The notes below the pieces were generated by a model that saw only the letters and a list, made by a program, of their open reading frames with translations, was not told where the DNA came from and did not search any database. Shown here piece after piece: positions 51,230 to 62,182 of a stretch of DNA of 64,000 nucleotides; the stretch's first letter is position 1, and every line of letters starts with the position of its first letter. A program made the position numbers and the translations under genes. Source of the stretch: Eurosta solidaginis (lineage: Eukaryota > Arthropoda > Insecta > Diptera > Tephritidae); assembly GCF_040869045.1 (NCBI RefSeq), contig NC_090324.1:53163346-53227345 (forward strand), written 5' to 3'.

Positions 51230-51920
51230 GATTTTAGCTGAACATATTGATTAACTTTTAACATTGTAAGTTTGAAATATTCTTTTAATTTTTAATTAAA
51301 ATTCCTGATTTAAAAAAAAAAGTGTTAAAAAAAATTGCCTAAGCAAAAATAAAATTTTTATTAATGGGCAAGCGTCCCTAAGGCCGTTCAATTTATTCTA
51401 AAAATTTAAATAATTTAAATATACTTAATATACATAATATTCGCTGCCGGTCGTATTGTCCATTATGTCCTGTTGGTTTGCCATATAATATTAGTTGCCA
51501 GTCTTATGCCAATTATGTCCTGCTGGTTTGCTACTCTGTATTTATTTAGTGTCCGGCCAGATATTATGAATATTCCACTCCATTTATGCGTTTAATTTAT
51601 TATTGAGCTTCCGTTATTTTGCTTCAAACAAACGTTCATAACTAATTGATCCAGATGAACACGATGAGTTTATTCGCATTTGCCAAAAGTCCGTTAAAAT
51701 ATTATTGTTAGTTGTCATACCAAGTTACGTTGGGTTGATCTAGCTTGCAATGTAATTATTGCTCCTTTTCTTCTTTGCAGGATTTTTATCCAGCATGATC
51801 TTAAAAAAAAAATTTTCTCTATGTTTTAAACTTGGCAGGACCTTTCAGATTTTTAGCCAAATCTGTCAGGATCATTTCCTCCAGCAAGATCTTTAGCAGT
51901 TTTGCCAATTTCTGATCAAG
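51230..51920 (-). other. 412-like element leader between array and primer site
   Basis: No open frame. It contains repeated CAGGATC/CAGGACC and 'TGTCCTGCTGGTTTGC' / 'TGTCCTGTTGGTTTGC' motifs (51467-51530) and several GGCAGGA words near the primer site. Confidence 0.5.
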
Positions 51921-51935
51921 CTGGCAGGATCGCCA
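51921..51935 (-). promoter_or_regulatory. Primer binding site (tRNA-Arg type)
   Basis: Minus sense TGGCGATCCTGCCAG, directly adjoining the 5' LTR, complementary to a tRNA 3' end CTGGCAGGATCGCCA. I believe this is tRNA-Arg, the primer reported for 412/mdg1-type elements. Confidence 0.65.
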
Positions 51936-52419
51936 TGTAAAAAGGTAAAATGTAAAAAGGTTTGTGGAGAAATAAAAGCAACGTGAATTATTGGAAGCGC
52001 TAATGTTCAGCGCTGAAATTCAATTTATCTTTATTAATAAATGCTTTCCTTTTTATAGGAATTTTCCTTACAATACTATTACAATATTTTTGTATAATAC
52101 TTACACACTAAAAATAACTACATTCTGTTTCTATATACCTATTCAGTGCAATATTCCTATTACCTAACTATGTAATAATATTTGGTCAGTCGCACCGAAA
52201 ACCCGACGCTGTCAATCAGTTATGTTTATGGGTTAAACAACTGTAAATGAATATGGCTCCCCGCTGGGTTCAATGCAACTTAGCTATGCCGCTATGATTG
52301 TGTCGCTAAGGGTAATTTGTGTGTGTTTGAAAGTGAAATTAATTTGCTTATGCATTTCAAACTAGACCTATTCTGGTATGTACATAAGTACAAATAACTT
52401 GTATTGCGGTAATACCACA
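51936..52419 (-). repeat. 5' LTR of the 412-like gypsy element
   Basis: 484 bp. In element sense it starts TGTGGTATTACCGC and ends CCTTTTTACA (TG...CA). Partner at 42664-43271. Confidence 0.9.
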
Positions 52420-52432
52420 ATATGCTTCAGTA

Positions 52433-53144
52433 TGTATTCTTACATCTTTCTATGGAATTTAAGCTTATTTGAATTTATGAATTATTATACGTCGAAATAT
52501 GTACTTTATTACATATTTTATATTTTATATTATATTTGAACTACTCATGCATTACTTAGAATACGTATAACCATTCTACGTAACACTCGTGTTAAACTCG
52601 GATTATCACTCATAAAATTGTAAAAGGAACGCTTGAACATATTTCGCCCCTCTGGCAACCCCAACCATTGGTTGACAAAACATATGCACATATGTATATA
52701 CAATGTTTTGACATTTCATTATTTTATCACATTCGAAATTTTTCTCTATCGGGGTGTGACACCAAATCATATAAAAAGTGAAATGAAAGTTGTAAATCTC
52801 GTTAGATTAAAAGAAATAGTAGTTCTTCGCTAAAGTTTAAACCCCCAGCTTCCATTCTGAGGTTATAAAGTGTTTTTATTCGGTTCGATAATTATTCTCC
52901 ATTTTAGTGTGCCGCAAGTACCTATCCTAAAATTTAGGAACGCACTCTACTATCATCGAGGTCGCAAAAAAGGGAATCAACGGAGCATTAGATTACCATC
53001 CATTCGCCACCATCAGCAAAGCTCCGCCACCAGCACCACCATCATCATCAAAGTACCACCCTCGCCATCACCGCAGCAGCCGTGTCCGCAGCAGCACCAT
53101 ACACAAAAAGGAAAGCTAAATTTATGTACGGTGGCCCCTAAACA
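52433..53144 (+). repeat. 3' LTR of BEL element 2
   Basis: 712 bp, from TGTATTCTTACATC to GGCCCCTAAACA. It matches 36542-36790 and 37131-37652. After it, repeat D resumes with AGGATAAAGTGTGAAAATC. Confidence 0.8.
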
Positions 53145-53744
53145 AGGATAAAGTGTGAAAATCAAAATTAACATTTCAGACGCTTTGTATAGTTTCGCAA
53201 ATAAACAAAAGATGTTTGAATGTAAGCCCAAGTGATTTCTCAAACCCTTCTCATACGTACATATATCCTGAACTTAAGTATGAGGTAAGAATCATTTCCT
53301 ACCTACTAAAAGATTTTGCATCACTGATTTCGCTCATTCTTTCAGCCAATCGCGATATACAATTTTTTAATAATCGACACCCTTTTTGAGTATTTTGCTT
53401 TTTTAACAGCTTGGGGACAATTTGAATTGGTATTTTTATTTGAATTCATTGTTCATTATTAATTTTTGAAAAAAAAAAACAAAAATAAAAATATGGAAAG
53501 TGAGTATATTAATTTATTAAATAACTTTTCTTTTAGTGTTATATTTTAATAACTTGATAAATTGGGCCATGCAAAGTCCGTGTTAAGCTGCCATCGAAAA
53601 CGCCTGTTTTTTTCTAAATAACTTTTGAACAGTTAGAAAGAGTTAAACTTCGCAATTAGTTCGTTATAACTGGCAGTGATGCGCTTCTGTTGATATTACT
53701 TTCGACCATACCCGACCAATTTTCGACATAAACAATAAAATGCC
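53145..53744. repeat. Composite repeat D, copy C, continuation
   Basis: Matches 8325-8949 and 25095-25700 closely. No recognised gene. Confidence 0.65.
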
Positions 53745-54734
53745 CTAAATAGCCTCAAACGAGAAAATATAGTAACGCGCCGGACGCCGCCGCCGCCGCC
53801 ACAGCGCCGATTTGACATTTGGCGGCGACATGCGAAAAACGACCAAAATCGGCGGCGCAAGAGCGTGAACCATTGCGTAATCTATGCTCCGTAGGTTTGC
53901 ACATTTTACACATTGATTTTGTTGTTTGCTTGAATACTTTTGTTTGAAAAGCACCAAGTCTTTTCATAGTGGTATCTGTCGATTGTCGCGCCGCGCTTGA
54001 TTTTTGCACTTTAGAAGTGGCATTTCATTTGAAACGAGACACTGTTTCAAGTGTCTGAAAACGATTAGATAGAAATTTGTCCATATCCTCCCACTTGGAT
54101 ATGTCCGTTTTGTGATCAAAGCTCTGCTCCCATAGAGCCAACGTATTTTTTGGTAATTTTGTCGAGCATAAATAGGTGATGATCGCATCCCAATTTAAAA
54201 CATCTATCTGATGGGTTTTTAGGGATGCCAAACAATTATTTATGATGCGCTGTAAAGTTTTAATTGAGCCGCCGCACTCGCTATCTATCTTTTTCAGATT
54301 AAACAAAATTTTGTAGTTGTGAGTTTACGAGAATCCATTTACTTTCCTATCTCTCACATAGGTTTTTCGCTTGTCAGGGGACATTTCTTCACGATGTCCT
54401 TTGCCTCACCTTGGGTCTTTTGGTTAAGGTGGAAAAACTTTTCTACTGGGCTTAGGCGACTATTGTTTTTGTAGATGGCCGTGAACAGGTCACAAAATGT
54501 TGGCCAAGACAGGTAGTCGCGTTTGAATACTTCTATATCGCAAGCTGGCAGGCGGATACTATGTTTGCGCCCGCGTTCTCCTTCAGGTCGAACCTCCCTA
54601 TCTTTTTCCTGCTTAGCTTGCAACTCTTTTTGCTGTATTGCTAGGGTGTGTACTGTGTGTAGAACCGCATTTATATCATTAAATTCGACCTCGAACTCGG
54701 TTATTCGATCGGCCAACCTGATATAAGCTTCCAT
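53745..54734 (-). pseudogene. gag: BEL/Pao-type gag, D copy C
   Basis: ATG at 54732-54734; the frame is open for 126 codons: MEAYIRLADRITEFEVEFND, RLPACDIEVFKRDYLSWPTF, CDLFTAIYKNNSRLSPVEKF. A deletion then shifts to LFNLKKIDSECGGSIKTLQR and DVLNWDAIITYLCSTKLP (54025-54306), and again to CKMCKPTEHRLRN with the same knuckle deletion as copy A. It is the best-preserved N-terminus of this gag family here. Confidence 0.8.
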
Positions 54735-55832
54735 ATTTATGGATGAAAAGTTGTGAATGAATTAAAAAGGGATATAAAACTGAAAAAACCTGAGCAAATC
54801 ACCCAACCAACAACAATTAAATACGAGAAACTTTATTTATTGCTTTGAATTTGTTTATATTTTTCTGCCTTTGCAGCAGATTTGTACCGAAAAAGCAGAA
54901 AGAAGGGGAGAGAAACAACAATGTCTTTTGTGGAAATAAAGGGGCCACTCGCCACTTCAAAGTTAGATTTTGTTGTATAATAAGTGCGCGAGCTGATATG
55001 AAACTCGACGAAATGTGTAAAAATTCAGTGAAAACTGTTGTAAAAACTGTGTTGATCAAACCAGTGAAAAATTAAAGTGATATAAGAAAATGAAAATTGC
55101 CGCAGTCGCATGGCGTGAGTTTTTAATGTGAATGTGAGGTTATGTCCACCTCTTCTTTGTGCTGTGTCCGGAGAGCCTTACCGCTGGTTGGGGGACAGAC
55201 CAGATAGTCACAAGGAATATAAATACGACGTTAATTTTCGGGTTTGCAGTATTTTCTTCCCGACACTTAATTTTTTACACTTTTCGCGTTTAATCACAGA
55301 TGCCTACGCGTGTGGCACTGAGAATATTTCTGTTTTTACACGATTTTTATACACTTTATTATAATCAAAAAAAAATAAATGTGGCAAGAAATATTGCACC
55401 TACTCTGGACTTTTTGTGGCGATTTGTATACTGCTGATGGTGTGGTGATGTGGCAATATGACTTTTGGTGTTGCCGTGGCTTATGCTGGCGGACGCTTGC
55501 TCAGTGTTTCTGCACGTTGATATCAAATATAATATAAGCTTTAAGTTTTGGATTTGTATAGCTTTTCCATATAAATTTTCGCAAATTATATTGTGGACTG
55601 TATTGTTAAAGTGTTGTTTCAAATTTCCTGGTGAGATAGGACCAAAAGTTCGGCCGGTTTGCATCTGCTCCTGAGTCGGTGGGCGCACCGGGGTCGATCT
55701 CAGTGGGAATATGGCGTGTGGAATAGAGAGAGAAAAAGATAAGATTTCTCGTTATAATTGGATATGCTTTATTATGTAGAGCTAAGAAATATTAAGGGTA
55801 CAATATTACCTAAATGTAGTACAGAAAACGTT
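54735..55832 (-). other. Leader/LTR-like region of the gag element, D copy C
   Basis: Matches 9948-10531 plus 15199-15735 and so shows the empty gypsy target (GAATATTTCTGTTTTTACAC). No conserved frame. Confidence 0.6.
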
Positions 55833-56437
55833 AGAGATCGCTGGCGGCAAGTGCGTACAGGTTGGCTGGTAGAATTCAAGATGCCGGTTGTATCGAAAGC
55901 GACAACCGTTGACCCGCAAATTTCTCCGTTTTGGATGGGAAAAGTACCCACACATCAATCTCGACATGCATATGCATGGGTGCTTACAAACGGCACCCAT
56001 ACATGTGTATGTACATGCATGCACATGCATATGGCGGTGATGGTGTGGGTGGTTATAAATTAAATCGAGTATCGAATTGCAGAGTTGCAATAGGGGGATC
56101 GCAATCAGATGCGGAAAGGTTAGGCATCCTGCCTAAACAAGAAAGCCATTTTTTAATAAATTCAACCATATTCTAACGCTATTCATCAGCGTGTCTTTTC
56201 TTTTACGTTTTAACCTTTCAACTACTGCTGTTGGTAGAAGGGTGGTTCCTTGATTACTCGAAAAGAGGGTAGAAACCGGGTTTTAGTTCTGAGACTGTTG
56301 GGAGGAGGTGGCTTTTGCGGCGGTTTTTGATGTTGAGGGCCGCTCGTCGTCCGTACTCCTCGGAGTGCCGGATTGGGCATTTAGAGCTATGGGGTTTGGT
56401 TGAGATTGTTGGGATTTGGGCTGCAAATGCAGCAATG
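55833..56437. repeat. Extra block in D copy C
   Basis: Absent from copy A, where the flanks are joined at about 15732. It contains an alternating CATGCATATG-rich stretch (55963-56032). The part 56060-56145 is the reverse complement of 19505-19600, so it is a dispersed repeat. No gene. Confidence 0.55.
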
Positions 56438-56688
56438 AATGAAACCTAACTCAAAATATGACTGTGTGATATTGATTGTATAATATACACAAAGCTGTTT
56501 TATTGAATTGCGTGGTCTCTGTATGATATGCGTGGTTTCTATTACACAAGTATACACGGTTCTTGATCTAGGCAACTAAAAGTGGTTTTTAAGACAATTT
56601 ATGACGCTGAATACGATTCTTCATTCCGTTTTTTAAGATTGATTCCAGTTTTTAATATAGTCAATAAATTCATTTTTAAAGATCTTTG

Positions 56689-57066
56689 TCAAATAATATT
56701 CATTTTATTAACTAACAGTAACAAATCAGAAATGAAGATTGGTGGAACTTTGCCTTTTGTATTTTTTAGTCTTTCAATGTTGGCTAGATCTTGGTGTAGC
56801 CGCTCTTCTTGTTCGTCGCTCGTATCACCATGGTTTTCGTGAAAAAAGTCGAAATGGGAATGCAGAAAATGCATCTTTAGAGACAATCTAGCTCCAATCC
56901 TTCCATAATTTTCCCACATATCGGAAATAATTTCCTTAAAATTAGGGGATTTGTGATTACCAATAAAGTGGTGAACGATATTTTGAAAAGATGCCCATGC
57001 GGCTGCTTCATCGGGCGTTAAACAAATTTGCAACACTGTTTCTGCATTTTTATTTGCTCTAATCAC
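56689..57066 (-). pseudogene. Second copy of the ERYQGxW-type unknown ORF
   Basis: Open from MIRANKNAETVLQICLTPDE through AWASFQNIVHHFIGNH, RIGARLSLKMHFLHSH and RLHQDLANIE. It then jumps to unrelated sequence because the RYQGFWDEGMMSDYCW segment kept at 16012-16110 is deleted. Its N-terminus shows that the copy-A frame break near 16380 is a mutation. Function unknown. Confidence 0.55.
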
Positions 57067-57079
57067 TTATGTTATTTTA

Positions 57080-57662
57080 CAGTTACAGTTGAAATGACTT
57101 ATCAAGCAGTGCCACTATTTAAAACCTGCTATAACAGCACAATGGTGCAGTCATGCGAGAACTCGGAAACTAGAATCAATCTTAAAAAACTGAATGCAGA
57201 TTCGAATTCAGCATATCAAATATAGTTAAGAACCGTTCTTATCTGCTCAGATCCAAAATTTGACCTGAATTTGTAAACTTGTGTTATTATTAGATTGGGA
57301 GTTTTGATTCACCATGCGTGGTGTAATCTCGAAAATTGGGGTTTCGCCTTACCCTGGTTATAGGTACTTAATCTTTCTACTACCTCGTATGTGCTGGTCA
57401 AAAATCTATTCGTATCATCCCAAAGTGGGAATTCTTTTCGAGAGCCGAGGGATTGTTCCCATAGTGAGGGGCTTTCACTTGGCAGCTTCGATGAACACAG
57501 CTAAACGATGATGGGGTTAAAGTCCTTTGTCGTCTTTCCCCCCGTGACGTTATGCCTAACGGCGGTTCACGTGTTGCGGACACATGAACAGGATTAGCCT
57601 GGTTTCATTGGGCCACTTGAAGGTAGTGCGCTACCCCAACGTCCAATAAATAAAATAAAATA
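57080..57662 (+). repeat. Unclassified repeat with A-rich tail, D copy C
   Basis: Parallel to 16440-17030. Confidence 0.4.
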
Positions 57663-57706
57663 AAAGTCCGTTGTTGGGAGTCCTTAGGTATTAAGGGTAG
57701 ACATGA

Positions 57707-57965
57707 TTGTTGTCTGCATCGTTTGGATTTGTTCTCCTTTTTTCGCAAATATTCAGCTTATTATCGACGAGTATCCTTTTGTTTTCGCACCTAGATTTGA
57801 GCGCTTCCCAGGCAAGCTTGAACATATCATCACTGAGTGGGTGCTGTTTGATAAAAAGCCCCTCTTGCCCTTTGGTTTTCAGGCGTGGGCGGGTGGTAAT
57901 TAGAAAGGTTTTTCTAGACTACCGTGAACATATCTCTAAAGAATGGCCAGTCTCTTTAGTGACCA
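57707..57965 (-). pseudogene. gag: Second BEL/Pao-type gag fragment, D copy C
   Basis: Parallel to 17059-17334: QEGLFIKQHPLSDDMFKLAW, EALKSRCENKRILVDNKLNI. A stop interrupts it near 57900. Confidence 0.7.
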
Positions 57966-58396
57966 TTTTGAGTAGTAAACCTATAATGTACGCTTGGTTC
58001 TTTTATATGTTTTGTCTCAGCGCTCGTGAGTTCAAGTAATGTGGTGTAACTGGGTTTTATTTTTTGAGAGACCAGCCCAATATATGCTGGGTTTTTGTTA
58101 TATGAAATTTTTTATTATGTTGTTACATATAGTCATGCACTTACTTTGTTGAGTGTTGGTTTTTGGCTTAAGCAAAAAGATATACAGGGTGCTATGGGTG
58201 CATGTACTTGTAGAGTTGTATGCAAAATATTCTTGGGGGCACGGATAAAATAAATTTTAAGATATGTGACAAAAATTTAGCAAAGTTCGTTGCTATGGGC
58301 GTCTAAGAAAGTATATTTTAAATTATATATGTATATAAGGGTAAATTCGGCAGCGGTGAATTTCACGCTAGAAAAATTATGCATCTCAGGGCTCAC
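57966..58396. other. End of D copy C and unassigned sequence
   Basis: Matches copy A to about 58115; then AT-rich sequence without a gene up to the start of the next F element. Confidence 0.4.
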
Positions 58397-58590
58397 TGTA
58401 TATCAGATTGCGTGGAGTACGGACGTGTTTTTTCTTTGCTCCGTATTATGGTGAATTTTGTCATAATAAACCGTCTTAAATCGCGTAATTTTATGAACGT
58501 TTGCCGTGCAATTACATACTGATTTTTGGTGTATAAACATTATTGGCGCTAACCGATGTGAAGTTATTTAAATATTCCTATAATTTAAAA

Positions 58591-59149
58591 ATGCCTTGTT
58601 TGTGTACAAGAAGGTGATCGCATAGATCCAAAAATTCATTGTGAAAATTGCAAAGAAATTTTTCACTTGCATTGTGTTGGTGTGCAAGCCGATGTTGACT
58701 ATTTGCTCGCAGATATATCTTTTTTGTGTGAGAAGTGCATCGCAGAGCGTCGGTCACCTCTTCGCCCACCTGCATCCCCGTTGCATCGCGTGAACGTCCA
58801 TTTGAAAGTTCTTCATTGAACACAAACAATACAAACAATATAAAAAATGTGAAAATCACTGTGAACAATGAAGTCGATGGTTTGAAGGCAGAAGATGCTA
58901 ATGTGCATTCCTCTTTACGCTTCTTTCGTGATGACAACAAAAAGATATCGCAAAAGTTTGATGCTTTATGTGCCAGATTTAAATTATTGTCTAGAAACTT
59001 ACAAGACAGAAATGCTGTTATAATTTCTCTTAAGCCGGAAATAGTGGATTTCAGAAAGGCTGTAATCGATTCGATTAAGCTGGTTTCGGACAATGCTCTT
59101 AATGTAAACAAACAAAAAGAGTTGTCTAATTATGATAATGCTCTTGCTT
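58591..59149 (+). pseudogene. Element F ORF1, PHD finger and coiled coil, first part
   Basis: ATG CCT TGT at 58591; a 2-nt loss after the fifth codon (compare 24250) shifts the frame. The PHD-like finger reads DRIDPKIHCENCKEIFHLHC, then DYLLADISFLCEKC, a C-C-H-C-C-C pattern. A second shift near 58800 leads to NTNNTNNIKNVKITVNNEVD, SSLRFFRDDNKKISQKFDAL and RNLQDRNAVIISLKPEIVDF, a long coiled coil. The role by analogy is RNA or chromatin binding of the retroelement particle. Confidence 0.7.
59138..59149. repeat. SINE target-site duplication, left (ATGCTCTTGCTT)
   Basis: Same 12-mer at 59493-59504. Confidence 0.85.
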
Positions 59150-59492
59150 ATAAATAAATAAATGTAAGGCGCGATAACCTCCGAAGAGATTTTAGGCCGA
59201 GCTTCTCTTCCAATTTACGTCGTGCTCTTTTTTTAAATTTTTGCTAGAAATTGGCGGGACGCGACCTACTTGTTTTATGCCGACTCCGAACGGCGTCTGC
59301 AGGGCAGATGAGTTTTCACAGAGAGCTTTTCATGTCAGAAATACACCCGGAGCACTTGCCAAACACTGCCGAGGAGCGAACCAGCTTGGAAAAATTTTCT
59401 AAAATTTCGATGTTGCTTTGCCCGGAGTGTGAACCCAGGGCATTCGGTGTGGTAGGCGGAGCACGCTACGATCACACCACGGTGGTCGCCAT
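59150..59492 (-). repeat. tRNA-derived SINE, full-length copy in ORF1 of element F
   Basis: Minus sense: ACCACCGTGGTGTGATCG (A-box area), CTGGGTTCACACTCC (B box with one change), body as at 63540-63800, ending ACATTTATTTATTTAT. Flanked by the 12-bp duplication. The host coding frame resumes after it. Confidence 0.9.
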
Positions 59493-59504
59493 ATGCTCTT
59501 GCTT

Positions 59505-59870
59505 GCTCTTTGGATTTGCGGGATGCTCTCGCTGCTCCTGCCGATGATGTTGCTGGCGTACGGCCAAAATCAAATACTGTTGATACGTCTTTTAATAACA
59601 TGAGCGCGTTGACAAATAACTCTCTCACTGCGCCTTTGCTAAAAGTCAATGCGACTGATCATAATAAAAGCAGTCGGCATGATCTTGTGGTGCACTGTGG
59701 CTAGCCATGTCGGCTGAGCGGGGTTCTTGCCAACCTTGCCTTCCTGCTCCATAAACGGAAAAATTCCTATCATGCAAAAAAAAAACTGACAAAAAGCGCA
59801 GAGTCGACTCAAAACGCTTATAGTTCGAATAAAATGACATGCGACGGAACCGGATGCTACGGACAGACCG
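59505..59870 (+). pseudogene. Element F ORF1, part after the SINE
   Basis: LDLRDALAAPADDVAGVRPK and SALTNNSLTAPLLKV continue ORF1 after the SINE, followed by KRKNSYHAKKKLTKSAES and MTCDGTGCYGQT in a shifted frame. No domain named. Confidence 0.5.
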
Positions 59871-60112
59871 CTAAACATTCAAAATTCAAATTGAAAATTA
59901 AAAAAAAAATCAAACGCAAAAATAATGTAACCGACCGGAAATGCCGGTTACTAATGATGAAAATCAAAAATAAAAAAAAAAAACTGAAAATTAGAACACC
60001 TATATTTTGGTGTCCCCTTACCTGAATTACCTACGTGCCATCTAAATGAAAGAGAACGCCGGCATTACCATATTTACCTTGCAGTCAAAAGCCAAAGTAG
60101 TCAGCAAACATT
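59871..60112. other. A-rich region, no gene
   Basis: Oligo-A blocks and a short inverted repeat GTAACCG...CGGTTAC (about 59926-59950). Confidence 0.5.
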
Positions 60113-60375
60113 AAAGTTCATTGACTATAATTTTGTGGCATTATTCATACTAGTTAGTGTATGAGTAGTTAACTGACTAGAATTTTGGTGCCTTCATCAT
60201 ACTAGTCAGCTTTATAATAGTTCAATGACTAGAATTTTGTGGCATTATTCATACTAGTTAGTGGATGGGTAGTTAATTTACTAGAATTTCGTGGCATTTA
60301 TCATACTAGTCAGTTTTAGAATAGTACATTGACTATAACTTTGTGGTGTTATTCATACTAGTTAGTATTTGAATA
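60113..60375. repeat. Minisatellite, five 52-bp units in alternating types
   Basis: CATACTAGT occurs at 60146, 60198, 60250, 60302 and 60354, exactly 52 bp apart. Units alternate between '...TTATTCATACTAGTTAGT' and '...ATCATACTAGTCAG', giving a 104-bp dimer pattern. Confidence 0.9.
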
Positions 60376-61593
60376 ATTTATTCGACTAGGCGGAAATCCT
60401 ATGCCGATGCCAAAACACATTGGCCATGAGGGCATCAGTAGCCTAGCACATGTTTTCTACTTGTCGTTAAAAGCCTTTGCCATTACAAAACAACGGAGAA
60501 TGGCAAGGATAAACCCACTACCAAAGACTGAAAACCCAGCAAGTATCTATCGATATTATCCCTTTAGTCAGTAACAAAAACGTTTAAAGCCGTTATGATT
60601 CCCTCATTTTAACGAAATTGTCGGTTATCCAGCCAACAGCTTGACTTAATTAAAGTGCATATCACTAACACCGTTCTGAACGTCATTAACACTCATCATA
60701 GGACGGTGCTAGTGCAGTTTTGCCTGTTTTGACACATTCAACCACGACTGGCTCGTTCAAAACTTTTGATACGGTCAACCAGAAATAAATAAGGGGTTCC
60801 ACAGGGTGGTGTCCTATCCAATTCCTACCTTCACCACCAGAAGGAGTTACGATCGTTTCCTACGTCGATGACTGCAAAATAATGGCCACAGGCCCAGGCC
60901 CACAGATCGATGAGCTTTGTAACAAAATAAACAAATATCTCCCTGATCTCTTCAGTTTCTTCGCCTCGCGAAACCTAATATTGTCACCCACCAAATCATC
61001 GGGGACCTTATTCACAACACGGACGCACCAAATATCGACCATATTGAACATCCACATCGATTGCACCACGCTACCGACTGTCTTACATGCTAAAACCTTG
61101 CATGTGACGTTCGACCAGGATCTACATTTTGGACAGCATGCAGCCGCAATTGTACCAAAAATGCAGAGCCGTAATAAAATCCTAAATTCTCTTGCCGGCA
61201 GCACTTGGGGTAAAGATAAAGAAACGCTCATCAACACTTACAAAGCAATTGGCCGGCCGATTGCATGCTACGCGTCCCCGAATTGGTCGCCAAGCCTAAA
61301 GGTTACTCCCTCGAAGAAAATACAGGTCTGCAAAAATAGTGCCCTCAGAATCGCTACGGGCTGGCTTCTTATGTCCCCAGAACACCATCTACACAATGAG
61401 GCGCGAGTACTCCTCATTAGGGAGAAATGAAATGCTAATCAAACAGTTTCTGTTGAATACCCAGAAACCTGAACATCCCAACAGACATCTGATTGATGAG
61501 GCTACATCGCCCCGGGGCTTAAGGGTCATATCCGTAAGCATTATGAGGAAATGCGGCACCTGAGAATACAGCCATATGAAGCAAAAAAGCACA

Positions 61594-61601
61594 AGTGATA
61601 T
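61594..61601. repeat. Target-site duplication of foldback MITE, left (AGTGATAT)
   Basis: Same 8-mer at 61812-61819. Confidence 0.9.
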
Positions 61602-61811
61602 CAGGCATGCTTAACCAACGAAACGATATCATTTCGTTACGATAATCAACGTTAATAAACGAAGCAAAGTCATTTCGTTTCGTTTATTAACGTTAAGAAC
61701 GTCAAATTAACGCTAATTTAATTTAATAAACGAAACAAAGTTATTTCGTTTCGTTTATTAACGTTGATTATCGTAACGAAATGATATCGTTTCATTGGCT
61801 AAGCATGCCTG
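61602..61811. mobile_element. Foldback hAT-type MITE, 210 bp
   Basis: Ends CAGGCATGCTTA and its complement. Inverted repeats of about 60 bp (CCAACGAAACGATATCATTT ... with its mirror) and a palindromic interior rich in CGTTTATTAACGTT. The 8-bp duplication AGTGATAT marks hAT-type insertion. It interrupts the RT pseudogene. Confidence 0.9.
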
Positions 61812-62008
61812 AGTGATATCCACAAACAGACGTTGAACCTCTATGCCGGCAAATCTGGTACTCAAAGACAAATATGCAGAACTAGCGGAGGAGGAACGCA
61901 CTCTCCCTAGTGAAACGCGACTCTAACACCCCTCTCATTATGGTCCACCCTTGTTGAAACAGCAAGTTTCCTTGGACTCCCGTTAGAGGACTTTGATGTG
62001 AATTTGTG

Positions 62009-62182
62009 ATCGGTCTTACCTATTGGATGGGTCGAAGCACTGCAACAACAACAACATAATACTCCCCAAAATCTTCGGGGAGAATCCTTATCGCTATAAC
62101 AGCAAAAACAACACAGTTGTGGCATGAATTAGAGCTATGTATGCATGCCAGAATAAATATACGTTTATTTATTTTTAACACG
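62009..62182 (+). other. 3' UTR and CAA-rich tail of the RT pseudogene
   Basis: GCAACAACAACAACATAAT at 62042-62060 is the short-unit tail. Then unassigned sequence. Confidence 0.55.

Larger units (their letters stand above)
42664..52419 (-). mobile_element. 412/mdg1-like Ty3/gypsy element, minus strand
   Basis: LTRs at 42664-43271 and 51936-52419, a tRNA-Arg-type primer site, leader, small basic ORF, gag, protease, RT and integrase in gypsy order. Integrase YHHQTLGTVERSHRTFNEYV and FAYCSNTSPSTVHGYCPYEL resembles 412/mdg1 elements. No env-like gene. The leader is enlarged by the tandem array at 48745-51218. Inserted near the 3' end of BEL element 2. Confidence 0.85.
36542..53144 (+). mobile_element. 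BEL/Pao element 2, plus strand, interrupted by later insertions
   Basis: 5' LTR region 36542-37652; gag, protease, RT and integrase remnants 37741-41400; 3' LTR 52433-53144. D sequence lies on both sides. Between integrase and the 3' LTR sit a gag-like ORF (41574) and the 412-like gypsy element (42664-52419). A SINE fragment lies at 39886-40118. Most of RT/RNase H is deleted. Confidence 0.8.
58397..59880 (+). mobile_element. Non-LTR element F, 5' portion, with a SINE inserted in ORF1
   Basis: The 5' UTR from CTGTATAT (58397) matches 21494-21647. ORF1 follows from the ATG at 58591. ORF2 is absent; the copy fades out in A-rich sequence after 59880. Confidence 0.7.
60385..62008 (+). pseudogene. 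Non-LTR reverse transcriptase pseudogene (Jockey/RTE-like), with MITE insert
   Basis: Broken frames read GHEGISSLAHVFYLSLK, MARINPLPKTENPAS, CFDTFNHDWLVQNF (motif A region), GGVLSNSYLHHQKEL-like sequence, SYVDDCKIMATGPGPQIDEL (YVDD where the family has YADD), then 60882-61430: LFSFFASRNLILSPTKSS, LNSLAGSTWGKDKETLINTY, CKNSALRIATGWLLMSPEHH. After the MITE the C-terminus ends TLVETASFLGLPLEDFDVNL and stop at 62008. Many stops; inactive. Confidence 0.8.

Noticed and set aside
42664..52419. Envelope gene in the 412-like element
   Set aside because: Between integrase and the 3' LTR there is only AT-rich sequence without an open frame; nothing supports an env.
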